A stretch of 64,000 bases of DNA, taken from the NCBI RefSeq assembly GCF_012395185.1, contig NZ_JAAZTU010000017.1, positions 1-64,000 of the forward strand, in the 5' to 3' direction. Positions 1-10,365 of this stretch are shown one piece after another (the first letter of the stretch is position 1; every line of letters starts with the position of its first letter). Below the pieces are notes generated by a model, which was not told the origin of the DNA, ran no database searches, and saw only the letters and a list, made by a program, of their open reading frames with translations. This DNA comes from Vibrio aestuarianus. GTDB taxonomy: Bacteria > Pseudomonadota > Gammaproteobacteria > Enterobacterales > Vibrionaceae. Both the position numbers and the translations under genes were made by a program.

Positions 1-17
1 GGACATCGCCAGGCTTT
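1..17 (+). rRNA. rrf: 5S rRNA, 3' end only
   Basis: The first bases (GGACATCGCCAGGCTT) match the 3' strand of the terminal helix of Vibrio 5S rRNA as I know it. Only the tail lies in the window. It is followed by tRNA-Asp and tRNA-Trp, the usual distal tRNAs of one type of gammaproteobacterial rRNA operon. The exact 3' end is approximate. Confidence 0.8.
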
Positions 18-43
18 GAATATTGTCTAACCAGACACGCAGC

Positions 44-120
44 GGAGCGGTAGTTCAGTTGGTTAGAATACCGGCCTGTCACGCCGGGGGTCGCGGGTTC
101 GAGTCCCGTCCGCTCCGCCA
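44..120 (+). tRNA. tRNA-Asp (anticodon GTC)
   Basis: A 77-base cloverleaf with acceptor GGAGCGG paired to CCGCTCC, anticodon GTC in the loop CTGTCAC, a T loop GGTTCGAGTC and an encoded CCA end. It lies just downstream of the 5S end and is probably cotranscribed with the rRNA operon. Confidence 0.97.
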
Positions 121-163
121 CTTTATTTAAGAGAAGTTTAACTCTTTAAAATAAATAAACGTT

Positions 164-240
<77 letters not shown>

Positions 241-270
241 TCTTAATTTTGCATAATAATGCAAATCAGA

Positions 271-300
271 AAGCCCAGTTGATTGACTGGGCTTTTTTGT
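271..300 (+). terminator. terminator of the rRNA/tRNA operon
   Basis: Hairpin AAGCCCAGT-tgattg-ACTGGGCTT followed by a T run, 30 bases after tRNA-Trp. A typical rho-independent terminator. Confidence 0.9.
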
Positions 301-843
301 GCGTACTCTACTGCAACATAACTCCCAACGATCAGAACCTACTTTCTTGAGTTTTACGTTGTTGAACTCGAGTGTGGCTGCTTTTCCCTGTTGCTCAACC
401 ACATAGACCATGTTCATCGATTCGAAGTTCTGAACACGGTTTTTACTGTCGTTCTTAATGATGACCGATTTGCATGTATAAGCATATTGTCAAAGCTTGT
501 GGCCATGATGCCGCGCGGGGGGAAGCTGGATACAATGGACGAAGGCCAAACCACTATATGTCGCGATGACTTGGCACATCTCGATTTTTGATTTCTTTCT
601 GGGTGTGCAGCCGTCCTCAGTGTACAGCCTTGCTTGGCCGTTGGCGATCAACTCATTGCCAATAATCGCGACCAAATCGTCAGTCGCTGCAAAACGTACA
701 TCAAGCAGGTTTTTCACATCATCAATCAGCGTTTGGCTGGCGGTAGAATTGATATAAAAGCTCTCGGTGGCACTGCTCACGTTATAGCGTTTTTGAGAGT
801 TGTCTTTATAGGTTTTGAGTTTGTTGATTGAGTCGATATTCAT
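301..843 (-). pseudogene. broken gene of unknown function
   Basis: An ATG at 843 opens a frame running leftward for 117 codons to a TGA at 490-492 (ending HGHKL). The same frame then continues without shift (QYAYTCKSVIIKNDSKN...) and has no stop until it has crossed the tRNA-operon terminator and the antisense of tRNA-Trp. The sequence on both sides of the TGA looks like real protein (for example VVEQQGKAATLEFNN). I therefore read it as one gene with an in-frame nonsense codon whose 3' end was cut off at the tRNA operon. I do not recognise the family. The alternative is a genuine 117-residue protein ending at 490. Confidence 0.4.
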
Positions 844-990
844 GGGGCTCCGGCTTTCTATGGCTGGAGATTATATTGAATCGATGTTAAAGCCGTCTTT
901 GTATCGAATGGGGTTTTATATTCTCGCTTTAAAATGTGAAGCGAAAGCGGTATAGCATTAAGACGCTTTCTCGGTTGTATGGTGTAGTTC

Positions 991-1022
991 AAAGGACACT
1001 CTCGTTGAGTGGCCTTTTTTAT
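991..1022 (+). terminator. hairpin terminator in intergenic DNA
   Basis: AAAGGaCACTC-tcgtt-GAGTGgCCTTTT followed by T residues. No gene on the + strand ends just before it. It could terminate a short untranslated RNA from 844-990 or be a remnant. Confidence 0.55.
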
Positions 1023-1628
1023 GTCTGTCATAAACGCTCAGATAAAGTGCATGGTGGGCTTTTCTACTGGTTCAATCTAACCGCATAATTCGTTCTTTTC
1101 GCTGTGTAATCTCCGCCTGTAATTGTTCATCAGGCGGCTGGTAGTTTTCGCTCGATGAACGCTAACCTGTAAGCTCCTTTACTGTTTTCCCTGGGAACCC
1201 GTTGCGAACTTGAAGTCAGAGTCATCGAGCGTTTTTTCCACTGGGAAGCTGGCGAACTTAATTAGTGTTACGAAGGCTTTTACACGTTCGCCGTAATAGG
1301 GGATGGTCGTGTATCTGCTCACCTGGCAATGTCTCGGATTGGACGACAGGATCGACAAGTTCATTTGGTTTGTATTGTTTAATGTGCTCTTTGAGCATTG
1401 CTACTCCTCCGACTTCAGCCCAGTGATTTTAGCTCATTAAGTAAAACGGTTGCTGGTATCCAATGTGGTTTTTCTTGCACTTCATCCGATTTTATTTACA
1501 TAAGTGACGTATGTAACTTTTAAAAAGTACTTGGTGATTTGTACTTTGTATAACCACTTTTTATATTTGTAGGTCGATTTCTCCTCTTTAGCGGTTAGAA
1601 TAGCGACTGTAGTTCTAAGGAGATTATT
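1023..1628. other. intergenic stretch, no gene recognised
   Basis: About 600 bases with only short open frames. A 61-codon leftward frame at 1179-1364 has no ribosome site I can defend. The stretch directly before crcB contains its likely ribosome site AAGGAG (1617-1622). I looked for a fluoride riboswitch in front of crcB and did not see the conserved core. Confidence 0.5.
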
Positions 1629-2012
1629 ATGGGTCAATTGTCTATATTAGGCTTTATCGCATTGGGTGGGGCGTTTGGTGCTTGCTCTCGTTACTTAATC
1701 TCCGAGTTGTGTGTGGTGCTTCTCGGGCGAGGTTTTCCTTATGGCACACTAATGGTAAACGTTGTCGGCTCATTTATTATGGGGTTATTGATCGCGGCAT
1801 TTGAGAGTGAGTTACTTGCCACTGAACCGTGGCGACAAATTATTGGTTTAGGATTTTTAGGAGCGCTAACAACATTTTCCACTTTCTCTATGGATAACGT
1901 TCTTTTAATGCAGCAAGGCGCTTTCTTTAAAATGGGCCTTAACATTCTATTGAATGTCGTTTTGAGTATTTCTGTTGCTTGGATTGGCTTTCAATTGTTG
2001 AACAAAAGTTAA
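1629..2012 (+). CDS. crcB: fluoride ion channel CrcB/Fluc
   Basis: 127 residues with four hydrophobic segments, the usual size of a Fluc subunit. Diagnostic family stretches are visible: GGAFGACSRYLI near the N terminus, FPYGTLMVNVVGSF (about 36-49) and GFLGALTTFSTFS (about 75-87). Known members form dual-topology dimers in the inner membrane that export fluoride. AAGGAG lies 7 bases before the ATG. It stands alone between the broken gene and the thiamine operon, and no fluoride riboswitch is evident upstream. Confidence 0.95.
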   Translation: MGQLSILGFIALGGAFGACSRYLISELCVVLLGRGFPYGTLMVNVVGSFIMGLLIAAFESELLATEPWRQIIGLGFLGALTTFSTFSMDNVLLMQQGAFFKMGLNILLNVVLSISVAWIGFQLLNKS

Positions 2013-2066
2013 CTGAATTAACGTTTCACCTTGGTTAATTAATCTGCTTTCTTTATAATGATTTCA

Positions 2067-2148
2067 CTTGTCGGAGTGCCATAAGGCTGAGACCGTATTT
2101 TCGGGATCCGTTGAACCTGATCAGGCTAATACCTGCGAAGGGAACAAG
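2067..2148 (+). promoter_or_regulatory. TPP riboswitch (THI element)
   Basis: The conserved THI-box is complete: P1 strand CTTGTCGG, then GGCTGAGA (2085-2092), then CCGTTGAACCTGATCAGG and TAATACCTGCGAAGGGAA, closed by ACAAG. Thiamine pyrophosphate binding to this aptamer lowers expression of the downstream gene in known cases. It sits 125 bases before thiC and so should govern the whole thiCEFSGH operon. Confidence 0.97.
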
Positions 2149-2192
2149 AGAAGATAATCTTGCTAGTGATCTATCTAGTTATATCATCCTCA

Positions 2193-2214
2193 GATCAAAA
2201 TTTTAATTTTGATC
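2193..2214 (+). repeat. perfect inverted repeat in thiC leader
   Basis: A 22-base AT-rich palindrome (GATCAAAATT/AATTTTGATC around TT-A) between the riboswitch aptamer and the thiC start. No T run follows, so it is not a standard terminator. It may belong to the expression platform or the mRNA leader fold. Confidence 0.5.
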
Positions 2215-2260
2215 GACTCTTGTGTATCAATCCGCCAAGCATTTATCCCTAAAACAATGA

Positions 2261-4222
<1,962 letters not shown>

Positions 4223-4224
4223 CT

Positions 4225-5463
4225 ATGACTCTGTTATTAATTCCTCGGCAAGATATTGCTTTAACCGGAGATATCCAACGCATTTTGCTGCTGGCTCAGC
4301 AGCAAGGCTTTGATATTAAAGATATAGCATTAGGTGTGAGCCCAACAACGTGCTGCCAACTTGATGATTGGACTATTGATAGTGACTGTTTGATGTCGTC
4401 ACAAGATGTTTCTGTTTCTGGCTGTAATTTGTTCTTTCAGTATCAATCAGCGATTCCTTCTTCATGCTATGCAGTAAAGAATTTCATTCAACTTGCTCTT
4501 GGATCACTGGGTCCTCTTGAGTCGAAAGACCAATGGTACAAAGACCAAGAGCTGTGTTCTCTGCATTACTCTCGCTCATTAGAGTTATCTAATTCTGGTA
4601 TTACTCATTTCGCTTGGGTTTTAGCCTTGCTGTCTCTTGATTTCCCACTTGAAGATGCTTTGGTACTGGCTCGTGCTGCAATGAATGTTTCACGTGAAAC
4701 ATGGCCTGTAGAAAGTAGCTATTTTCCAAAGCCGACTATTAAACAAGGTTTCCTTGCGACCAATGATGATTTAGCTTTCCCGGTTATGCATAAAGACAAC
4801 TTGGGGCTATATCCCGTTGTCGATAGTGTCGATTGGATTGAGTGCTTGCTTAAAATGGGTGTAAAAATCATTCAACTGCGAATGAAAAACACAGAGCATC
4901 CAGACCTTGAACTACACATCATCAAGGCTATCAAGCTTGGCCAAAGATATGGTGCTCAAGTTTTTATTAATGATCATTGGCAACTTGCGATTAAACACCA
5001 AGCTTTTGGTGTCCATTTAGGGCAGGAAGATATTGAAACAGCTGACCTTGAGCAAATTGCAAAAGCTGGACTTTACTTAGGTCTTTCTACTCATGGTTAC
5101 TATGAGCTTTTACGAGTTGCTCAACTTAAGCCAAGTTACATCGCTTTAGGTCATATATTTCCGACGACAACTAAGCAAATGCCATCTAAACCACAAGGAT
5201 TAGTCAGACTTAAACTCTACCAACAATTAATAGATGATTTGGCTAAATCCACGGGGATAAATCCCATACCAACGGTTGCGATTGGCGGGATTGATCTCAA
5301 TAACGCAGCGCAAGTTTGGCAATGTGGCGTATCAAGTTTAGCTGTGGTAAGGGCGGTAACTGAGGCGAGAAACACTAGATCTGCGATCCAAAGTTTCAAT
5401 TCCATTATGCAAGTTTCTGAGTTGAATTTGCGTGCTGAGAGAAGGGGGACCCATGCTTTCTGA
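4225..5463 (+). CDS. thiE: thiamine-phosphate synthase ThiE with long N-terminal extension
   Basis: 412 residues, about twice the usual ThiE length. From about residue 191 (LGLYPVVDSVDWIE) the protein is a standard ThiE: QLRMK, FINDHWQLAIKHQAFGVHLGQ, ALGHIFPTTTKQMPS and TVAIGGI are all present. This domain joins hydroxymethylpyrimidine diphosphate to thiazole phosphate. The first roughly 185 residues are not ThiE. Their segment SGITHFAWVLALLSLDFP plus EDALVLARAAMN resembles the C-terminal part of HMP-P kinase (ThiD) without its catalytic signature, so it may be a decayed ThiD domain; that is inference. A perfect parS site lies inside the coding sequence (4686-4701). The gene overlaps thiF by 11 bases. 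Confidence 0.95.
   Translation: MTLLLIPRQDIALTGDIQRILLLAQQQGFDIKDIALGVSPTTCCQLDDWTIDSDCLMSSQDVSVSGCNLFFQYQSAIPSSCYAVKNFIQLALGSLGPLESKDQWYKDQELCSLHYSRSLELSNSGITHFAWVLALLSLDFPLEDALVLARAAMNVSRETWPVESSYFPKPTIKQGFLATNDDLAFPVMHKDNLGLYPVVDSVDWIECLLKMGVKIIQLRMKNTEHPDLELHIIKAIKLGQRYGAQVFINDHWQLAIKHQAFGVHLGQEDIETADLEQIAKAGLYLGLSTHGYYELLRVAQLKPSYIALGHIFPTTTKQMPSKPQGLVRLKLYQQLIDDLAKSTGINPIPTVAIGGIDLNNAAQVWQCGVSSLAVVRAVTEARNTRSAIQSFNSIMQVSELNLRAERRGTHAF
4686..4701 (+). other. parS: parS site (ParB binding), perfect palindrome
   Basis: TGTTTCACGTGAAACA, identical to the chromosomal parS consensus bound by ParB of the Bacillus and Vibrio chromosome I type. It lies within thiE, encoding Val-Ser-Arg-Glu-Thr. 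A second identical copy follows 3.6 kb later. Such sites cluster near the origin and nucleate the partition complex. Confidence 0.9.
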
Positions 5464-6241
5464 TGCCCAGTTTCTTCGTTACCAGAGGCAACTTTCGCTT
5501 ACTCAAATTGGTGAACATGGCCAACAGACTTTATTAACAAGTAAAGTGCTTGTTATTGGGTGTGGCGGTTTGGGTTCGGCGGCTGTTTTATATTTAGCGG
5601 CAGCGGGTATTGGACAATTTGTGATTGTTGATGATGATATTTTAGAAAGTAGCAATTTACATCGCCAAGTGATCTACCGAGAAAATCAAATTGGTAAATC
5701 AAAAGTAAGAGCCATGGCTGAACAGATAGCGGCTATCAACAAGGATTGTCGAGTCAGGCCAATAACAAAGCGTATTTTTGATAAACAGTTACAACTAGAA
5801 ATTTTACTCGCGGATGTGGTTTTAGACTGTACTGATAATATTGAAAGTCGTCATATCATCAATCAAGCATGCCGCAAAGCAAATAAGCCTCTGATCTCTG
5901 GAGCTGCGATTGGTTGGCAAGGACAAATAATCACGTTTGATCACTTACCACCATCTCCCTGTTATCGATGTTTGGTTCCAGATGGCGAGCTACCAGCAAC
6001 ACAGCGTTGTGACGAACTTGGTGTCATTGGTCCTGTGGTTGGAGTGATAGGAGCGCTTCAAGCGCTTCAAACAATCAAGCTTCTAACAAAACAGCCTGAT
6101 TACCAAGCTAATCAAATGACAGTGTTTGATGGCCAAACCTTTCAATTTCAAACATTCAACGTCCCTAAAGATTTGCATTGTAATGTTTGTTGTTTGCCAG
6201 TAGCAGATAACATAGGTGAGGAACAAAAATGTCCGATATAA
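5453..6241 (+). CDS. thiF: ThiS adenylyltransferase ThiF
   Basis: 262 residues from the ATG at 5453, chosen because AAGGGGGAC lies just before it; a GTG at 5432 is open but has no such site. ThiF adenylates the C terminus of ThiS using ATP, the first step in loading sulfur. The E1-type nucleotide loop GCGGLGS is at residues 36-42. Zinc ligands are C170/C173 and C243/C246. The conserved cysteine before GVIGPVVGVIG is C186. It overlaps thiE by 11 and thiS by 13 bases, so translation is probably coupled. Confidence 0.95.
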   Translation: MLSDAQFLRYQRQLSLTQIGEHGQQTLLTSKVLVIGCGGLGSAAVLYLAAAGIGQFVIVDDDILESSNLHRQVIYRENQIGKSKVRAMAEQIAAINKDCRVRPITKRIFDKQLQLEILLADVVLDCTDNIESRHIINQACRKANKPLISGAAIGWQGQIITFDHLPPSPCYRCLVPDGELPATQRCDELGVIGPVVGVIGALQALQTIKLLTKQPDYQANQMTVFDGQTFQFQTFNVPKDLHCNVCCLPVADNIGEEQKCPI

Positions 6242-6438
6242 CGATAACGATCAATAATCAACCGCATCAAGTCAGTAATGGTTCAAGCCTATTGGATATT
6301 GTCACTTTGCTGGCCATATCGACCACTGGAAGTGTTTTTGCCATTGGACCAAATGTCATTCCACGTAGTGAATGGGCTACTACCTTGCTCTGTGATGGAG
6401 ACACAATTTCACTGTTTCAAGCCATTGCAGGAGGCTAA
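6229..6438 (+). CDS. thiS: sulfur carrier protein ThiS
   Basis: 69 residues, ubiquitin-like fold, ending in the required Gly-Gly (AIAGG) that is adenylated by ThiF and converted to a thiocarboxylate. It delivers sulfur to ThiG for the thiazole ring. The start overlaps the end of thiF, and the stop abuts the thiG ATG with no gap. Confidence 0.95.
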   Translation: MSDITITINNQPHQVSNGSSLLDIVTLLAISTTGSVFAIGPNVIPRSEWATTLLCDGDTISLFQAIAGG

Positions 6439-7203
6439 ATGTTAACAATAGCTGGTAGAGAGTTTAGCTCTCGTTTGTTCACCGGAACTGGCAAGTTTGC
6501 CAATCGTGATGTAATGGCGCGAGCGCTTGCTCAATCAGGTTCACAAATGGCAACTATGGCTTTAAAGCGTGTTGATTTGAACGATACGAATGATGATATT
6601 TTAGCGCCACTTATCGAATCTAATATCCATTTGTTACCTAATACTTCAGGCGCAAAAAATGCTAAGGATGCGGTTTTTGCTGCCCACTTAGCTCGTGAGG
6701 CATTAGCAACCAACTGGTTAAAATTAGAAATTCACCCCGATCCTAAGTACTTAATGCCTGATCCAATTGAGACATTAAAAGCAGCAGCGCAACTAGTAAA
6801 AGAGGGGTTCACTGTTCTACCGTATTGCCATGCTGACCCTGTGTTGTGTAAGAGATTAGAAGAGGTAGGGTGTGCTGCTGTGATGCCTTTGGGGGCTCCA
6901 ATTGGTTCGAATAAAGGCTTAGTTTCAAAAGATTTCTTGGAAATTATTATTGACCAAGCCAAAGTTCCTGTCATTGTCGATGCTGGTATTGGTGCGCCTT
7001 CACATGCGTCACGTGCTATGGAAATGGGGGCTGATGCAGTGCTGGTTAACACCGCAATAGCAACTGCACGTGACCCTATTAGCATGGCAATGGCTTTTAA
7101 AATGGCGATAGAATCAGGACGAATGGCCTATGAATCAGGCTTAGCAACTCAATCTTGGCATGCGGTTGCCTCCAGCCCTTTTACCGCTTTTCTGGATGAG
7201 TAG
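6439..7203 (+). CDS. thiG: thiazole synthase ThiG
   Basis: 254 residues, TIM-barrel. It combines deoxyxylulose phosphate, dehydroglycine and ThiS thiocarboxylate to make the thiazole phosphate of thiamine. The Schiff-base lysine is K95 in LKLEIHPDP. The phosphate-binding end of the barrel is seen in [33 protein letters not shown] of the thiS end supplies its ribosome site. It works as a complex with ThiH, encoded 2 bases downstream. Confidence 0.97.
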   Translation: MLTIAGREFSSRLFTGTGKFANRDVMARALAQSGSQMATMALKRVDLNDTNDDILAPLIESNIHLLPNTSGAKNAKDAVFAAHLAREALATNWLKLEIHPDPKYLMPDPIETLKAAAQLVKEGFTVLPYCHADPVLCKRLEEVGCAAVMPLGAPIGSNKGLVSKDFLEIIIDQAKVPVIVDAGIGAPSHASRAMEMGADAVLVNTAIATARDPISMAMAFKMAIESGRMAYESGLATQSWHAVASSPFTAFLDE

Positions 7204-7205
7204 TC

Positions 7206-8318
7206 ATGAGTTTTTTGGAACGTTTTAAGCAGTTAGATTGGGATGATATTAGTTTATCGATCCGAACTAAAACGGCACGAGATGTAGAGCGGGCTCTAGC
7301 AAAAGATAAGCTTAATTTGGAAGACTTTAAAGCTCTGATTTCTCCAGCAGCTGAACCTTATATAGAGCAAATGGCGCAGAATTCTTATTCATTAACGCGT
7401 CAACGATTTGGTAATACGATCTCGTTTTATATCCCGCTTTATTTATCTAACCTGTGTGCCAATGCTTGTACCTATTGTGGCTTTTCAATGGAAAACCGAA
7501 TCAAACGGCGTACTTTGAATAGGCAAGAGGTAGAAGGTGAAATTGCAGCCATCAAAAAGATGAAGTTTGATAGTGTGTTATTGGTAACGGGTGAGCATGA
7601 AACTAAAGTCGGGGTAGAGTATTTTCGTCAGATACTACCTGTGATCAAAAGTGAGTTTAGTTATGTAGCGATGGAGGTTCAACCGCTTCAGCAAGTACAT
7701 TATGAGGAGCTTAAAACACTTGGTCTTGATGCGGTGATGGTCTACCAAGAAACGTATCATCCATCTACTTATGCTTCACACCATTTAAGAGGTAATAAGA
7801 TGGATTTCAATTTCCGACTTGAGACACCAGATCGACTGGCTAGGGCTGGAATAGACAAAATAGGTATCGGCGCGTTAATTGGCTTAGAAGATTGGAGAAC
7901 TGATTGTTTTTATGTTGCTGCTCATCTGGATTACTTAGAAAAAACCTATTGGCAAACCCGTTATTCCATTTCTTTTCCGCGTTTACGTCCATGTGAAGGT
8001 TCATTACAGCCTAAATCTGAAATGTCTGATAAGCAGTTGGTCCAATTGATTTGTGCATTTAGATTATTTAATTCGCAAGTTGAACTCTCTCTATCTACTC
8101 GAGAGTCAGCTCATTTTCGAGATAGTGTCATTCCTCTGGGGATTACCAGTATTTCTGCTGCATCAAAGACTCAACCTGGAGGTTATGCGATGAAAGATGT
8201 TGAGTTAGAACAATTTACAATTAGCGATGATCGTACTGCACATGAAGTCGAACTCGCTGTAAAAAATCGTGGTTTGCAAGCTGTGTGGAAGGATTGGCAT
8301 AGTGCCTATTCGGGGTAA
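7206..8318 (+). CDS. thiH: 2-iminoacetate synthase ThiH
   Basis: 370 residues, radical-SAM enzyme that cleaves tyrosine to give dehydroglycine (2-iminoacetate) for ThiG. The CxxxCxxC cluster motif is C84, C88 and C91 (CANACTYC). A ThiH rather than a glycine oxidase ThiO indicates the anaerobe-compatible E. coli-type route. It is the last gene of the operon. A parS site touches its stop and a terminator follows. Confidence 0.97.
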   Translation: MSFLERFKQLDWDDISLSIRTKTARDVERALAKDKLNLEDFKALISPAAEPYIEQMAQNSYSLTRQRFGNTISFYIPLYLSNLCANACTYCGFSMENRIKRRTLNRQEVEGEIAAIKKMKFDSVLLVTGEHETKVGVEYFRQILPVIKSEFSYVAMEVQPLQQVHYEELKTLGLDAVMVYQETYHPSTYASHHLRGNKMDFNFRLETPDRLARAGIDKIGIGALIGLEDWRTDCFYVAAHLDYLEKTYWQTRYSISFPRLRPCEGSLQPKSEMSDKQLVQLICAFRLFNSQVELSLSTRESAHFRDSVIPLGITSISAASKTQPGGYAMKDVELEQFTISDDRTAHEVELAVKNRGLQAVWKDWHSAYSG

Positions 8319-8334
8319 TGTTTCACGTGAAACA
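8319..8334 (+). other. parS: parS site (ParB binding), perfect palindrome
   Basis: TGTTTCACGTGAAACA begins at the base after the thiH stop codon. It is identical to the copy in thiE. Being intergenic, it is free of coding constraint, which supports a real partition site. Confidence 0.92.
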
Positions 8335-8382
8335 TCAGAGTAGATACTCGTTATATTCGGTAAATATCTAGATCACAATTTA

Positions 8383-8410
8383 GAAGGCGACCAGAGCTGG
8401 TCGCCTTTTT
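8383..8410. terminator. terminator between thiH and aminopeptidase
   Basis: AAGGCGACCA-gagc-TGGTCGCCTT followed by T residues, between converging genes. It serves thiH on the + strand; the A run on its left side could let it serve the leftward gene too. Confidence 0.85.
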
Positions 8411-8456
8411 AATGGATAAAACATATTGAGTTGAACATGTGACAGAAATTTAAATA

Positions 8457-10247
8457 TCAGTCATGTTTAATTGCGGAGGTTGCTTGGCGTAGCCACTCTT
8501 TAGTTTCACCTTCCACCAACGGGCTAACTTGTTGCCATACTTTTTGGTGATAATCGTTCAACCACGCTAGCTCTGGGCGAGTTAGCATATCAACATTAAT
8601 TGCACGCTTGTCTATTGGACAACGAGTTAATGATTCAAACCCTAACACGCTGAAATCACCTTTGGTTTCCATTTCGACAACCAATTCCAGGTTCTCAATT
8701 CGAATGCCAAAGGCGTCTGCTCGATAATAACCAGGTTCATTTGAAAGCACCATACCCGGGAGCAATGCGACATTGTTGAACACTTTACTAATGCGTTGTG
8801 GGCCTTCATGTACACTGAGGAAGTGACCGACACCATGACCAGTACCATGATCATAATCATAACCATTAGCCCATAAATGTTGACGAGCAAGTACATCTAG
8901 CTGATGGCCACAAGTGCCTTTAGGGAAGCGAGCTCGTGCTAGCGCGATGTGCCCTTTTAATACCAACGTGAATTGCTGAATCATCTCATCACTAGGTTGA
9001 CCAATGGCGATAGTACGTGTGATATCCGTTGTGCCATCAGTATATTGACCACCAGAATCGACAAGGTAGAGAGAGTTTAAAGCGAGTTGCCCTGGAGTCG
9101 CTTGGTTGATGTGGTTGTAGTGACACATCGCTGCATTGCTACCAGCGGCGGAAATAGTATCGAAACTAAGGTCTGCTAATGAAGCGTCTTCTTCTCTAAA
9201 TGCTTGTAAACGATCAGAGAGAAAACCTTCATCATGGAGTCTTTGATTGGCGACTTCGTTATCTAGCCATGCGAGAAACTTAGCCATCGCAGCGCCATCG
9301 CGTACGTGGCAAGCTTTCATCCCTGCAACTTCGGTGGCGTTCTTGGCCGCTTTAGGCAATAAACATGGGTCAGCGTCATCAATTATCTCAACCCCTGAAT
9401 TTTGTAGAACTAGCGTAAACCAAGCGTTGCTGGTTGCCGAGTCTACAATAACTTTCTGACCACTCAATACACGAAGTTGCGCTTCTAGTTGATCAGGATG
9501 GTGGACTCGAACATCTGCGCCTACATGCTGGGTAAATTCGCTTGGAATACGTGATGGATCAAGAAAAAAATCGACACTAGCGTCAACATGAATAATGGCG
9601 TGAGAAAGCAGAACTGGTAAACGTGATACATCGAGACCACGAATGTTCAATAGCCAGCAAATCGAATCTAATTCGGTGAGTATTGCCGCATCGGCTTTCT
9701 TTTTCATGAGTTGTTGCGCAATCAAGCTACGTTTGCTTTGACTATTTTGACCAACAAACTCATCACTCATAAGGCGTACAGGTGAAACTAAGGCCTCGGG
9801 ACGATCCGTCCATAACTGATCGACAGGGTTGGTTGATGTCGCTACCAGTTGTAGCTCACCATCCAATTTTCTTTGTGCAGCTTTAAGCCAACTCGCACGA
9901 TGCATGCGTGGGTCAAAACCAACCTTGCTACCTGTAGCAAGTGTTTCTTGTAGCCAATCGAGAAAGGGCTCTTCAATCAAGTGTCGATATTCAAATGTGC
10001 TTTCCGGCACTTGTTTGCGAACTTGAACGGTATAGCGACCATCAACAAAAATAGCGGCTTTATCTTGGGTGATCACGGCAGCACCCGCTGAACCAGTAAA
10101 GCCAGTTATCCAATGTAAACGTTCATTATGTTGTGGTACATACTCCCCAAGATATTCATCTTCATGAGGAATAATGACAGCATCAAGCCCTTGTTGTGTT
10201 AACCAGCCACGTAAAGCTGAAACACGTTCTGCGATCGAATTATGCAT
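8457..10247 (-). CDS. Xaa-Pro aminopeptidase (M24B, long form)
   Basis: 596 residues, the three-domain long form of aminopeptidase P rather than the 440-residue E. coli PepP. It removes an N-terminal residue preceding proline. The two N-terminal creatinase-like domains are followed by a pita-bread domain with metal ligands in YLVDSGGQYTDGTTD (two Asp), HGTGHGVGHFLSVHEGP (His) and SNEPGYY/IRIENLE (Glu). No signal peptide, so probably cytosolic. Monocistronic and convergent with thiH. Confidence 0.92.
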   Translation of the reverse strand: MHNSIAERVSALRGWLTQQGLDAVIIPHEDEYLGEYVPQHNERLHWITGFTGSAGAAVITQDKAAIFVDGRYTVQVRKQVPESTFEYRHLIEEPFLDWLQETLATGSKVGFDPRMHRASWLKAAQRKLDGELQLVATSTNPVDQLWTDRPEALVSPVRLMSDEFVGQNSQSKRSLIAQQLMKKKADAAILTELDSICWLLNIRGLDVSRLPVLLSHAIIHVDASVDFFLDPSRIPSEFTQHVGADVRVHHPDQLEAQLRVLSGQKVIVDSATSNAWFTLVLQNSGVEIIDDADPCLLPKAAKNATEVAGMKACHVRDGAAMAKFLAWLDNEVANQRLHDEGFLSDRLQAFREEDASLADLSFDTISAAGSNAAMCHYNHINQATPGQLALNSLYLVDSGGQYTDGTTDITRTIAIGQPSDEMIQQFTLVLKGHIALARARFPKGTCGHQLDVLARQHLWANGYDYDHGTGHGVGHFLSVHEGPQRISKVFNNVALLPGMVLSNEPGYYRADAFGIRIENLELVVEMETKGDFSVLGFESLTRCPIDKRAINVDMLTRPELAWLNDYHQKVWQQVSPLVEGETKEWLRQATSAIKHD

Positions 10248-10365
10248 CTGTGTTATATCCTTTTTATAACAGTCCGTTGTATGAATCTCAGTACATCATT
10301 ACTGAGTGGACGAGTGCAAATAAGCTACTCTTTTTATCTGACTCGCGCAAATTTCAAAATAATAA

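Noticed and set aside
1179-1364. 61-codon leftward frame before crcB
   Set aside because: No ribosome site, no recognisable family and an isolated position in decayed intergenic DNA.
1400-1628. Fluoride riboswitch before crcB
   Set aside because: The conserved GGNGATGGNGTTCGCC-type core was looked for and not seen.
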